Of a stretch of DNA of 64,000 nt, positions 46,965-56,718 are shown in pieces. The position numbers were made by a program, and so were the translations under genes. Position 1 is the first letter of the stretch, and each line of letters starts with the position of its first letter. The notes below the pieces were generated by a model. The model was not told the origin of the DNA. It saw only the letters and a list, made by a program, of their open reading frames with translations, and did not search any database. The stretch is from Tetraselmis striata (taxonomy: Eukaryota; Chlorophyta; Chlorodendrophyceae; Chlorodendrales; Chlorodendraceae): the NCBI GenBank assembly GCA_006384855.1, contig VCJN01002403.1:62001-126000 (forward strand). Reading direction: 5' to 3'.

Positions 46965-48026
46965 ATTAATCGTTGTGTGTAACACGGCGAAACCGGAAGA
47001 TGGGACGCTCAATTGATGCGGCTGCTTTTATGTCTACTGGTGTTGCACACTACGAGGGGGCACATCGACGGGCGGTGAACTAGTAGCATGTACCACTTAG
47101 CAGCGCACGTAGCCGGGAATGCGGTTAGGAAAGGAGGAAACCCCATCAACTAGTTTAGATCAATATAGCGTGCGTACGGTGTCTCATGTACGCTTACATG
47201 GACCACCCCCATCGGCGCCCACCAGCGAATCGGCCTTTAGCAGTGCCCTCGACGCGAACCACCAGCTACAAACCACCATCAATCGACCCTAACATTCCAT
47301 GGGTGGGATATGGGCCGAGTTGGTTGGGATTTGGTGAGGCACGGGGAATTACCCTGCGATTCAGCCCGTGTCTAACATCCGCCCGACAACCGTATTTCCG
47401 CTATTCTTAAAGATTATCACAGCTAGCCGTCACCCAATCGGCTCCCGGTGCACCCGCATGCTGACGAATCGACCCATATCGCTCTCTATCGCTAGCATAC
47501 GGGTGTAGTCGCCCTCAACATGCGTAGGCATATGGGTCGCGCGTCGACCACACATCTAGGGGTGGTGGACCGCCCCCCCCCCCCTTCAGCCCGTGTATCT
47601 AATCTCGGCTCAGATATATGTGGGGAGATGGGGCACCGCGCACGGACCACAGCATGGGCCACTCATGGGCTCTACCGTACCCATGCATGTGAGCTATAGG
47701 CCATGGGACGGTACATTGCGGTGGGATGGATAGTAAGCTGCGGGTGGCAAGGGGTGCCTATGCGGGAGGGGGTCGAGAGCGCGGAAAAATAATCCAGGTC
47801 GATCGGCCCCTTCGGGCCGGCATCGACCGAGATTGGCTGCTTACTGACCGCCACCAGGCGTCACCCGAGCGTATGGGCCTCTACTAGCGCTCATACGATC
47901 GATAACTAGAGACCTGCCTCAGCCGCTCCCGCGGGAAGGGGTTGAGGCCGAGGGTGTATTTCCAAAAACGCGAGCTCCAATATAGGACGGGCTCTTGTAT
48001 CGGGGGCACATGGGGCACCGTCCATG
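46965..48026. other. Intergenic, no supported gene
   Basis: Only short frames and a C-run near 47574-47585. Nothing recognisable. Confidence 0.4.
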
Positions 48027-48553
48027 TGCGACAGTCTCGGGTGCCTCACGCAGGTCAAGCAGACAAGGCTGTCGTAAACACACAGAAGGCAGCAGAGAGA
48101 GAAAGAAACAATGGTTACAACGTTGTCACCACCCGCCGCTATTTATGCGTATGGCTAGCTCACAGCTAGCCACCACCAAGCGGCACGCGCACTGCTAAGC
48201 GCGTCACCGTGGAGAGTCGTGCCTTGAAGTGTCGAACAGGAGGTCGTCGCTTAGAGACCTCCGCACATGTAGTTGACACATCAGTTTATACACAAGTATA
48301 CAACTGATGTTACAGAGGCAGGTGCATTATACATACATACCCGCTACGGGTACGCACATGCGTATTATCCCGTAACTACTACTGAACAGTGTACCGGTAC
48401 CAGTAGGACTCATCTCATGATTCATCATCCACCAGTACTCGTATTGTGGCGCGTGACACACGCGCTCACACATACGATACAGCAGCAGGTACTCGTACAT
48501 GAATGATGCTACGATCATACAGTACCCGTACAGAGTATGCCATTATTGTCACA
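48027..48553 (-). repeat. 3' LTR of retrotransposon 2
   Basis: In sense it is preceded by the polypurine tract AAGGGGGGAGAGATGTAG (48554-48571) and starts TGTGACAATA. It contains the CGGCACGCGCACTGCTAAGC and GCTATTTATGCGTATGGC blocks also found in the other LTR. Confidence 0.88.
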
Positions 48554-48604
48554 CTACATCTCTCCCCCCTTGACAACAGTGTGAAATAGCATTCCACAGG
48601 CAGT

Positions 48605-50140
48605 TTAATTTGCAGTCGGCACACGTGCCGGGTATTTATGCATATGCTCCACAAATTCAGGTGACTTTACAAAGTCCAACCATTTGGGAGTAGCCATAAA
48701 ATCCTGCAATGCTATTGTCCTTTTAACATCAAACAAACGATGCCAAACAGGGGCAATAGACTCATCCGCAAAGTGAACAAGAAATTGCAACTGAGTACCA
48801 CGTAAACCGGGCATGGAACCGATCTTAACGCTGGTAATCTTGTCAATCTCATACTCATCATCAGAGTCGTCACCGGTACCAACAACAAGAGGTACATGCG
48901 GGCGCAACGGCGCAGTGGGACAGGGTCTCAAGTTATTAACATGAAATACTGGGTGCAACTTAACACCAGCAGGTAATTTCAGTCGATAACTATGACCGCC
49001 AATTTTCTCTACAATAGAAAATGGGCCAAGCTGCTTGTCCATCAGCTTTTTGCAAGGCTGACCTTTGACCTTAAGCAGACGGGTATCCACAGATACTCTA
49101 TCTCCAACATTGAAGATAGGAGGATTGCGCTGTTGCCTAACACTAAGTCGAACAGTCAATTCATCTTTATGGACAGCCAACACTGACCGAACCAACTCGT
49201 GAATCTCCTTCATATCTTGGATACGTTGCTGAGCATCACGGGAGAATGCTATTGTTGGTCTCATACCAAACAATACATCCGGAGGCGTTTCAGGATTGAA
49301 ACCATACATAACCTCAAATGGTGCATGCTCAATGCCAAGTGCTTTGTTGGAATTATACGCAAATTCCATCAATGGTAACTGGTCTACCCAGTTTGAACCA
49401 TCGAAACAACAAAACGCACGAGCCAACTCAGTGACTATGGCATTAATGCGTTCGGTCAAACCATCTGTTTCAGGATGTTGGCCACTAGACATGTTCAATT
49501 TAGTGCCAAGTCTCCGCCACAGAGTTTGCCAGAATGCAGACAGGAACCGTGGATCTCTATCAGAGACGATCACACGAGGTATTCCATGCAGCCTGAATAC
49601 TTCCTTCAGAAATAATTCAGCTGCCTGTCCACCAGTCACGTTGACTGTGGTTGGAATAAAATGTGCTTGCCGGGACAGATGGCAACACACAACCAACATA
49701 GTATTATAACCATTACTCTCAGGTAACTCGGTTATAAAATCCAAACCAACCGTATGCCATGGACGTGGCGGTACTGGTAAGGGCTGTGTTGGTGCAGGTG
49801 GCTGCGGACGTGCACGAACACGCCGGCACACCGAACATTGTTCACAATAGGTTTTCACGTCATGTCGTATGCGTGTCCACCAAAAACGGTCCAAGGCACG
49901 TGCCAAGGTGCTTGCATAAGCACGGTGACCAACAGAATCATGTAGCTCATACAATATCTTATTGATGATGTCACGATTGGTTGGTATGCAAAGACGTCCA
50001 TGTCTCCAAAAATAACCATCGTGCTCTACCACATGACCGGACTGCTTCCACCCCCCCCCATAAGAAGTAGAACGCGTCCTCTGCATATCCAGCCTTAATA
50101 AGGTGGAGAATATTGTCATCAAGGCTAAGTGACGACGCAC
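48605..50140 (-). CDS. pol part 3: integrase with C-terminal chromo-like region (retrotransposon 2)
   Basis: A 511-residue frame. The HHCC zinc motif is seen in LHDSVGHRAYAST and CEQCSVCRR. The catalytic triad is in HTVGLDFITELPES, RVIVSDRDPRF and GQHPETDGLTERIN. The GPY/F-like region (KQLGPFSIVEKIGGHSYRLK) precedes VFHVNNLRPCP and a C-terminal segment (LQFLVHFADESIAPVWHRLF) that looks like a divergent chromodomain. This is the best-preserved part of the element. Confidence 0.92.
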   Translation of the reverse strand: MRRHLALMTIFSTLLRLDMQRTRSTSYGGGWKQSGHVVEHDGYFWRHGRLCIPTNRDIINKILYELHDSVGHRAYASTLARALDRFWWTRIRHDVKTYCEQCSVCRRVRARPQPPAPTQPLPVPPRPWHTVGLDFITELPESNGYNTMLVVCCHLSRQAHFIPTTVNVTGGQAAELFLKEVFRLHGIPRVIVSDRDPRFLSAFWQTLWRRLGTKLNMSSGQHPETDGLTERINAIVTELARAFCCFDGSNWVDQLPLMEFAYNSNKALGIEHAPFEVMYGFNPETPPDVLFGMRPTIAFSRDAQQRIQDMKEIHELVRSVLAVHKDELTVRLSVRQQRNPPIFNVGDRVSVDTRLLKVKGQPCKKLMDKQLGPFSIVEKIGGHSYRLKLPAGVKLHPVFHVNNLRPCPTAPLRPHVPLVVGTGDDSDDEYEIDKITSVKIGSMPGLRGTQLQFLVHFADESIAPVWHRLFDVKRTIALQDFMATPKWLDFVKSPEFVEHMHKYPARVPTAN

Positions 50141-50981
50141 TTACAGCCGACAATACCGCAGTACATGGGCGATGTTCACTCACGAGTGATTCAGCCGCGT
50201 CCGGCACATCCCCGGTCCAATATAAGCCACCGAAACCAATCGGCTTAAAATCCGGTCTACGCGACAACGGATCGGCTTCATTCCACTTGCCCTTTCGGTA
50301 TGTAAGAGATATGGACCCAACAAACGGCTGCAAGTCGCGTACATAGCGCACTTGTCGCCGGTTCAACCTTTCTGCCGGTTGCCTGAGCAGATGACGCAGG
50401 GTGTCATGATCTGAGACAACAAGGAATCGACAGCACCCTTCAAGGTAACAACGCCAGTGCTTAATTGATTCACAGACAGCCAAAGCTTCCAAATCATAAG
50501 CACTGTAGGTATTACCACGCTCAGCTGCATTCAGCTTTCGCGCCCAGTAACTCACTGGTTGAGGACCTCCTCCTTGGTCCTGCAGTAGCACTGCAGCAAG
50601 CCCTACGTTGGACGCATCTGTCGCTACGGTGAACGTCGCATCCGCCCCCATGGAAGGAATGGAAAGACACGGAGCGGAAATCAGTCGCAGACGAAGGGTC
50701 TCAAAGGCTTCCTGACACGCCGGTGACCAGTCAACATGAACTGGTTTAGACTTACGCAATAAGTCAGTCAATGGTGCAGTTAAATCACTGAAATGATGAA
50801 TAAACTTAGAGTAGAAATTGCAGAATTGTACAAAACTTCTGACTTCACTCTGAGTTTTAGGGACAGGCCAATCCCTAACTGCAGCCACTTTGGCCTCTGA
50901 AACAGACAACTTACCATCAGAGACGGTATACCCCAAATAATTGATAGATTGCATGCCAAAGAAACATTTCTTTAATTGCAA
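49971..50981 (-). CDS. pol part 2: RT end and RNase H (retrotransposon 2)
   Basis: Carries QLKKCFFGMQSINYLGYTVS and RSFVQFCNFYSKFIHHFSDL (RT thumb and connection). RNase H follows with TFTVATDASNVGLAAVLLQD, YDLEALAVCESIKHWRCYLE, VVSDHDTLRHL and WNEADPLSRRPD. The frame then shifts in a run of nine G (sense) near 50050-50058, so the end of the track is not native. Confidence 0.9.
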   Translation of the reverse strand: MQLKKCFFGMQSINYLGYTVSDGKLSVSEAKVAAVRDWPVPKTQSEVRSFVQFCNFYSKFIHHFSDLTAPLTDLLRKSKPVHVDWSPACQEAFETLRLRLISAPCLSIPSMGADATFTVATDASNVGLAAVLLQDQGGGPQPVSYWARKLNAAERGNTYSAYDLEALAVCESIKHWRCYLEGCCRFLVVSDHDTLRHLLRQPAERLNRRQVRYVRDLQPFVGSISLTYRKGKWNEADPLSRRPDFKPIGFGGLYWTGDVPDAAESLVSEHRPCTAVLSAVSASSLSLDDNILHLIKAGYAEDAFYFLWGGVEAVRSCGRARWLFLETWTSLHTNQS

Positions 50982-51039
50982 CCTCAGATTATATTCATTC
51001 AGTTTCTCAAAAACTAAACGAAGGTGCTTTATGTGGTCA

Positions 51040-53112
51040 TCATATTATCTGAATATATAATATATCATCCAGATACACCACCACAAAGTCACGCAAAAAT
51101 GGTCTCAAGATGTCATTCATCATGCGCTGGAAAGTGGCTGGGGCATTGCACAAACCAAATGGCATTGCAGTCCACTCCCATAGACCATCAGGTGTCTGAA
51201 ACGCTGTCTTGTGGATGTCCTCCTCTGCAATGGCAACCTGCCAATAACCTGATGCTAAATCCAGATGGGTATAGCAACGGGCATCGCGGAGAGAATCCAA
51301 CGTTTCATCAATTCGCGGCAAAGGATACATATCCTTTCGAGTGACCTCGTTCAGCCCACGAAAATCGACACACAACCGAAGGGATCCATCTGCCTTCTTA
51401 ACAAAAAGAATAGGCGAACCAAACTCAGATTGACTAGGACGAACAAGTCCAGCGGCAATCGCATCTTTGAGTTGGCGATCCAATTCAGCACGTTCAGCGG
51501 GAGACAAACGATTAAGTCTTTGGCGTTTCATTTTGCCAGTTAACTCAATTTTGTGATCCCATGGCCGATGAACAGGCGGCCTGTTGACTGGACGCACAAT
51601 TTCAGGAAACTCGTCATACAACAAATGACGAATAGCATCCTTTTGCTCTGGTGTCATAGCATTGTCTAAATGCAGGTCAGGATCATCCTTTATAACCGAC
51701 ATTTCAACGACATAGAATTCAGCCAAAGAATTATGCTTAGACGCACGAGCAGTTTTGCGCATCAACTTTTGTACCCTAGTGGAAGTAATCATGCTACATG
51801 CAGGAGTACGACCCACTATTACAACAGGTACATGGGTTCCATCCATTAAAGTCATGATACGTTCCGTACCATACTTAATGGTAACTTGCGCTTCATCAAG
51901 CCAAGTTAAACCCAATACAATGTCGGAGACTTTGAGCTCACGCAGTATATAAAATACTCGATTCTCAAATACATGTCCTCCAACAGACAGAGACACAACA
52001 GTTGTATGGCAACATGAGACACGTTGACCATTAGCCAAACGGACAGGTGTTCTGGCTTTCAACTTTTGTATCTGCAAGTTGTTTCTGCGCACAAAGTCCT
52101 CAGATATAAAATCTAAAGATGCCGCATTATCAACCAGTGCATCCACAACGGCGTCATCGTTAATTGTCACATTAACTTTCAACAATGGCCTGGGGTCATC
52201 CCAACGAGTCAAAGAAGCAATCTGAGGCAAACTTTGCCTTTGCATACTCCAAAATGATGGATCAGTCACATTGACAGCATCACACTCATTTATAGACTCA
52301 GATGCACGTTCACCAATACCAACGCTAGAATCTGCAACTTTTGCAGAGTCCACGTTAAAACTCACATTTGGACTTGTGACAGTTTTAGGTACAAAGTCAT
52401 CAGGAAAATCACAGTTAGCATCAACTAACCAAATGTTAACCCCATACTTTGGCGGTCTAACATCTTCCTGGACTGTGGCATTTTTATCAGACCACCTGGT
52501 GAACAAAGGTGTCTTTGCCGGGTATTGCTGCAATAGTTTCCAATGCTTTGTCAAAGCACTGAATCTATCAAATGCAGGCAATACAAACACTCCTACAGTA
52601 TGTTCTTTAGCCCTACTGCGGCATTGCTCAAAATGCCTCGCAATAGACTCAGTCATATGCCATGGAGGGTGAATAAACACACGTTCATTCGACAAGTCGC
52701 GCGATAATATCGAATCTTGTTCTGAACAGAACGGCAAGTTTCGATGGGTATTCAGACCCTCATTATCTGCACAGCCCTCCAGCGTAAACTGGAACATCTC
52801 ATGTAGGGGATCGAAGACTCTATCGACCAGTCGCCACTCGGCACTGACTGCAGTCTTTCTAGGCATACGACGCCTTAGAGCCTTTACGCGACGATGAGTC
52901 AAAACTTTCCGAGCACCCGTTACACAGGCTACTGGCAAAGTCGTACCAGACTCGCGTACACTATTCGAGTTCTCATCAGTAGGCGACTCAACATAGTCGT
53001 TACTACTCTTAGAGATGACGACATCGTCACTCGAACATGTACTCGTCACAGGTATATCGTCATTCAGACGTGCATTAGACAATAATGCGGATACCTCAGG
53101 TGCCAATGACAT
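51040..53112 (-). CDS. pol part 1: methyltransferase-like domain, protease, RT (retrotransposon 2)
   Basis: A 690-residue frame. Residues about 92-237 resemble a Dam-like adenine methyltransferase: DRVFDPLHEMFQFTLEGCAD, then ERVFIHPPWHMTESI (HPPW in place of NPPY), then VGVFVLPAFDRFSALTKHW. The protease has DALVDNAASLDFISEDFV with DNA at 328-330 instead of D[ST]G, so protease activity is uncertain. The RT shows LCVDFRGLNEVT, then YTHLDLASGYWQVAI, then TAMPFGLCNAPATFQRMM, then VVYLDDILY, where the frame is lost by small indels just after the catalytic YLDD. Confidence 0.85.
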   Translation of the reverse strand: MSLAPEVSALLSNARLNDDIPVTSTCSSDDVVISKSSNDYVESPTDENSNSVRESGTTLPVACVTGARKVLTHRRVKALRRRMPRKTAVSAEWRLVDRVFDPLHEMFQFTLEGCADNEGLNTHRNLPFCSEQDSILSRDLSNERVFIHPPWHMTESIARHFEQCRSRAKEHTVGVFVLPAFDRFSALTKHWKLLQQYPAKTPLFTRWSDKNATVQEDVRPPKYGVNIWLVDANCDFPDDFVPKTVTSPNVSFNVDSAKVADSSVGIGERASESINECDAVNVTDPSFWSMQRQSLPQIASLTRWDDPRPLLKVNVTINDDAVVDALVDNAASLDFISEDFVRRNNLQIQKLKARTPVRLANGQRVSCCHTTVVSLSVGGHVFENRVFYILRELKVSDIVLGLTWLDEAQVTIKYGTERIMTLMDGTHVPVVIVGRTPACSMITSTRVQKLMRKTARASKHNSLAEFYVVEMSVIKDDPDLHLDNAMTPEQKDAIRHLLYDEFPEIVRPVNRPPVHRPWDHKIELTGKMKRQRLNRLSPAERAELDRQLKDAIAAGLVRPSQSEFGSPILFVKKADGSLRLCVDFRGLNEVTRKDMYPLPRIDETLDSLRDARCYTHLDLASGYWQVAIAEEDIHKTAFQTPDGLWEWTAMPFGLCNAPATFQRMMNDILRPFLRDFVVVYLDDILYIQII

Positions 53113-53229
53113 ATCGGCAACAGTAACTTCGCAATCATGCGACTCGACAGTTACTGGACAGCATGATGTAACACAAACATCACTTACATCCCTATCTACT
53201 GAGCTGTCAGCAGCAGAATAAGGGCACCC

Positions 53230-53649
53230 CTATTTCATCTTAGGGCAGTCTTTCAGAAGGTGAGCCTCACCACACTTAAAGCATGTTTTAGCAGCCAGAT
53301 GCTTAGCATACTTCTCAGGCTCATGCAGTTTTGTGCCGAGGCGACTTACCGAGAGAACGGGCGCCACTAAAAGACCATAGCAAAGGTCGCCGAACAGCGT
53401 GTCGACTCGTTGCTTATCTCCTGTCGAGATATCGCCGGTATGTCGACATATTCTTGACGCGTACTCAGCGGAAGTTACCGGCACTCCATCAGCACGTCCT
53501 GCTGTCATCTGTAGTAACAAACTTACCTGCATGCAAACTATAGATGCAAATGCAGGTGCAGATGCTACTATAGATGCAAATGCAGGTGCAAATGCTACTA
53601 TAGATGATGCAAGCTTCTCGTTGAGGATCTTGTACTTGAGCCGAAACAT
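53230..53649 (-). CDS. gag-like ORF with zinc knuckle, retrotransposon 2
   Basis: A 139-residue frame. Near the N-terminus there is a duplicated Ala/Phe-rich segment coming from a 30-bp tandem repeat. The C-terminus has CFKCGEAHLLKDC, a zinc knuckle one residue shorter than the usual CX2CX4HX4C, followed by PKMK and a stop. Gag zinc knuckles bind element RNA. The middle part (SAEYASRICRHTGDI) is not recognisable. The frame lies between the Nudix-like ORF and pol. Confidence 0.7.
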   Translation of the reverse strand: MFRLKYKILNEKLASSIVAFAPAFASIVASAPAFASIVCMQVSLLLQMTAGRADGVPVTSAEYASRICRHTGDISTGDKQRVDTLFGDLCYGLLVAPVLSVSRLGTKLHEPEKYAKHLAAKTCFKCGEAHLLKDCPKMK

Positions 53650-53788
53650 GAACGGCTATACGACGAGCTCCCAGGTCGCAGTCACAGCAGGTCGTTGATC
53701 AGCATGTGCAAGTCCGGCAGTAGTCGTCGACTTCAGTCCCACTGTACCGAGCTGCTCCGGCAGTCCAGTACAGCAGCTACTGGTGCAG

Positions 53789-54343
53789 CTAGGTGCGATA
53801 TATGACTAGAGCGTGCGACCTTCCTGGCGTGCTCATTTCAGGCGTGCGCATTTCAGGCGTGCGCATCTCACTGAATATCTTTCTGGATGATAGCCTAGAT
53901 GCATATAAGAAACATTTCATGCCATCTATGATGAGAACGTCAAACAGTTCTAAGTCGTCCTCAGAGACAAGCAGACCAGTTTCCTCGCGGAGTTTCCGCA
54001 CAGCCGTGCCGCGCACAGTAATGTCAGATGCTGTCGACTTTCCGACTGGTATGAAAAGAGTCGATCTAGCGTTCGGTTCAGTCGTCAGAATCACTTGGCG
54101 TTCGACCGAGTGACCCTTACCGTAAGTCACCACCACGGCAGCACAAACCTCAGTAGTCGACAGGTCGACTGAACTTTCCTCGTTGAGCAGTTGCTCTCGG
54201 CTTTTGCCAGCAGAATTCATCGACTCAGACATGTCGAACTGCTCAGTCGAGGTATCGCAGGTTGAGCAGTGGAAGCTAGAATAAGGAGCGCAACAGTCGC
54301 TCCGAAACCAGTGCGGCAGTCTCGGGTGCCTCACGCAGGTCAA
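53789..54343 (-). CDS. Nudix-like ORF in the gag position of retrotransposon 2
   Basis: The open frame spans 184 codons. The first ATG inside the element is at about 54232 (MSESMNSAGKSREQ), giving about 147 residues. The core reads AAVVVTYG, then VILTTEP, then TLFIPVGKSTASD, then RGTAVRKLREETGLLV, then LELFDVLIIDGMKCFLYASR. This has the strand-loop-helix layout of Nudix hydrolases and a near-match to the Nudix box (G-x5-D-x8-RKLREETGL; the consensus is G-x5-E-x7-REUxEExGU). The essential EE pair is present, while the first E is D and the RE is RK. Nudix enzymes hydrolyse nucleoside diphosphate derivatives. Whether this one is active is unknown. A short tandem EMRTPEMRTPEMSTP lies near the C-terminus. 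Confidence 0.6.
   Translation of the reverse strand: MTCVRHPRLPHWFRSDCCAPYSSFHCSTCDTSTEQFDMSESMNSAGKSREQLLNEESSVDLSTTEVCAAVVVTYGKGHSVERQVILTTEPNARSTLFIPVGKSTASDITVRGTAVRKLREETGLLVSEDDLELFDVLIIDGMKCFLYASRLSSRKIFSEMRTPEMRTPEMSTPGRSHALVIYRT
54294..54310 (-). other. Primer-binding site of retrotransposon 2
   Basis: In sense, one base after the 5' LTR, TGGTTTCGGAGCGACTG resembles the TGGTATCAGAGC complement of initiator tRNA-Met at ten of twelve positions. Retrotransposon 1 shares its first nine bases. Confidence 0.6.
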
Positions 54344-54833
54344 GCAGCCAAGGCTGTCGTAAACACAAAGAAGGCAGCAGAGAGAGAAAGAAACAATGGT
54401 TACAACGTTGTCACCACCCGCCGCTATTTATGCGTATGGCTAGCTCACAGCTAGCCACCACCAAGCGGCACGCGCACTGCTAAGCGCGTCACCGTGAAGA
54501 GTCGTGCCTCGAAGTGTCGAACAGGAGGTCGTCGCTTAGAGACCTCCGCACATGTAGTTGACACATCAGTTTATACACAAGTATACAACTGATGTTCCAG
54601 AGGCAGGCACATTATACTTGTGCCCGCTACGGGTACGCACATGCGTATTATCCCGTAACTACTACTGAACAGTGTACCGGTACCAGTAGGACTCGTCTCA
54701 TGATTCATCATCCACCAGTACTCGTATTGTGGCGCGTGACACACGCGCGCACACATACGATACAGCAGGTACTCGTACATGAATGATGCTACGATCATAC
54801 AGTACCCGTACAGAGTATGCCATTATTGTCACA
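54312..54833 (-). repeat. 5' LTR of retrotransposon 2
   Basis: Partner of the LTR at 48027-48553. On the plus strand it begins TGCGGCAGTC and ends ATTATTGTCACA. The sequence right after 54833 belongs to a LINE tail. Confidence 0.88.
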
Positions 54834-55490
54834 AAGGGCAGCGACGGCCGGCCGGCCGATGTTGGGCTTTTCGGATATGGCGGTATCCGCGGAAACACGG
54901 TTGCTATCGATACCACCATTGCCCCCATCCTCGGCGTGTCAAGCTCGGATCCAACGACTGCTTTGAGGGCTGCAGAGCGCCACAAAATCCAGAAGTATGA
55001 CGAGGGTGTCCGAAACGCCGCCGGCATGCTTCGCTTTGTTCCTTTCGCCGTTTCCGAGTTTGGCTCGCTGGCCCCGCACGCCGAGGCTTTCTTGGTGGAG
55101 CTCGCGAAAGCTAGCCACACACACACTGGCCAAAAAATCGGCCAGCTCTTGTCTGCGTGGCGCCGCCGTTTCTCCTTGCTCATCAACATGGCACATGCAG
55201 ACAACGTTCTTGGCGGGGTCGCGTCCGCGCGTGCGGCACGTGATGGTACTCCTGCGCCTGCGTCGCGTCGCTCGTCGGCATGTGTTGCTATGACCCGGGT
55301 CATTGGCTGCAAGCGTCCTCGCCGCGGCTGATAGCCTACCCCGGGGCGGGGGTCCCTTTGGTCCCTGGCTGCTAAGTGATTTCGTGGTTCCCTTGGCTCC
55401 TTCTTGGTTCTTGGCTCCCTGTCCTCCGGCTCGACCTTGGTTTCAGGCTTATGTCTCTCTTTTGCTGGCAACCTTCCACAGTTGAAGTTA
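54834..55490 (+). mobile_element. Non-LTR retrotransposon (LINE) 3' end, 5'-truncated
   Basis: The plus frame from the LTR edge to 55331 resembles the C-terminal tail found after the reverse transcriptase in algal and oomycete LINEs: DTTIAPILG, then AAERHKIQKYDEGVRNA, then RFVPFAVSEFGSLAPHAEAF, then WRRRFSLLINMAHADNVLGG. A 3' UTR follows to about 55490, shared in inverse orientation with 22737-22950. It begins directly at the end of an LTR, so the element was cut there or the LTR retrotransposon inserted into it. Confidence 0.7.
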
Positions 55491-56718
55491 GTTCTGTGTG
55501 TAGTGCGCTTTTGTGAAAGCCCTTATGTATAATTAAAATAATAGATTTAGGAGCGAGTACTGGTACCAGTACGGCAGATTTTCCGCAGGCGGTATACCCA
55601 GTCGGCGTTTTTGGCGGAGGCGTGACATGACCGCGCGTAAGGACTTCGTGTAGTAAACGGATCTCGCAGCTACTCGTATGAAAACGAAGGCACGACAATA
55701 TGGCACGATATCCTGATTGCCATTTGCAGCTAGCTCATGTAATTATAGTTGTTCCAGTGTGGCACGACCCTTATTTAATGACGAAAACGGCCAATAATAT
55801 AACCCGACCAAAAAATGGCGGCACGCCACGGTACGTTTATTTGGCCGTCTTCGGCCGCGAAAATGCCGGGGAACGTCGTATTTCATTCGGATAATTCATT
55901 TGAGAATCTAAATTCCGGATCTAAACCGACGACCCGTCATTGTCACATGCCCTCGATATGGACACTTGCCACGGGTGTAAACTACCGACGGCAGGGCAAT
56001 TCTCATCACCGGTTTTGTACGAACGAATTATGTCGAGCTGCGTGATGCACCACGAGAGTTTCGAAGCGGATTTCAGTCCGGGCATCACATCAGGCCAATT
56101 TTGGAGACTCTTTGGCTCAGGCGCACTGAATTTAGTTCAGCCTGAAGTGCCCACAGTGCCGGAGCACAGTACTGAAAGGACGACTATTGCCTTTTCGGGT
56201 GATTTCCCTGATCGCCGTTTGCAGCCTAGCTCATGTATTAACTACAGTAGTACTGAAAGGAAGACTTCAGCGCAACCCCGGCCTGGTCAGGACTACGACG
56301 GCGGTGGGCCGAGCAGATGATCATCAGCAAATCGGCGCGGAACGACGACTGGCCCAGATGAGAGCACGTGATGGCGCATAAATAACTCGCTGAACAAAAA
56401 ACCCGCCGCGCATCAAATCTTCTTCGTTACTATTCGGTGATTAAGTCGTAAAAATAGCGTACACCCAAAACGGCAACACCGCGCACAGCCGCGAGCGATC
56501 GCCTGCTGTGTGAGTTGTGCTGGTACATAGGAATCGCTACGAGTAAGTAGGATAACCCCCCCCCCCCCCCCCCCGAGCGCGCTCCCCAGACGCCGGCCGT
56601 GCAACCAAACTCCAGTACCCCAAAAGAGTGCCCCCACCTCACACCCGGGGAACTCCTCAGCCCTGCAACCTGGCGACGTCTGCGAGCGCATCGCTGGGAA
56701 GCTGTTGACGGGCCCAAG
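55491..56718. other. Intergenic; promoter region of the protease gene
   Basis: No supported gene. A 19-nt poly-C run (56556-56574) lies about 150 bp before the protease start codon and may be in its 5' UTR or a 5' intron. No clear TATA box is seen near it. Confidence 0.4.

Larger units (their letters stand above)
48027..54833 (-). mobile_element. Ty3/gypsy LTR retrotransposon 2
   Basis: LTRs of about 527 bp (48027-48553) and 522 bp (54312-54833) are highly similar, with several small differences including short indels. In sense they start TGTGACAATAATGG and end near CTGTCGCA/CTGCCGCA. A primer-binding site and a polypurine tract are in the expected places. The coding strand is minus. The order is: Nudix-like ORF, zinc-knuckle ORF, methyltransferase-like domain plus protease plus RT, RNase H, integrase. 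The flanks CCATG and AAGGG do not match, so no target duplication is visible. Pol is broken by frame changes near 51.04 kb and in a G9 run near 50.05 kb. It is older than retrotransposon 1 by LTR divergence. Confidence 0.9.

Noticed and set aside
54698-55471. Minus-strand 257-residue ORF over the LINE tail
   Set aside because: Antisense shadow of the plus-strand LINE coding region and UTR.
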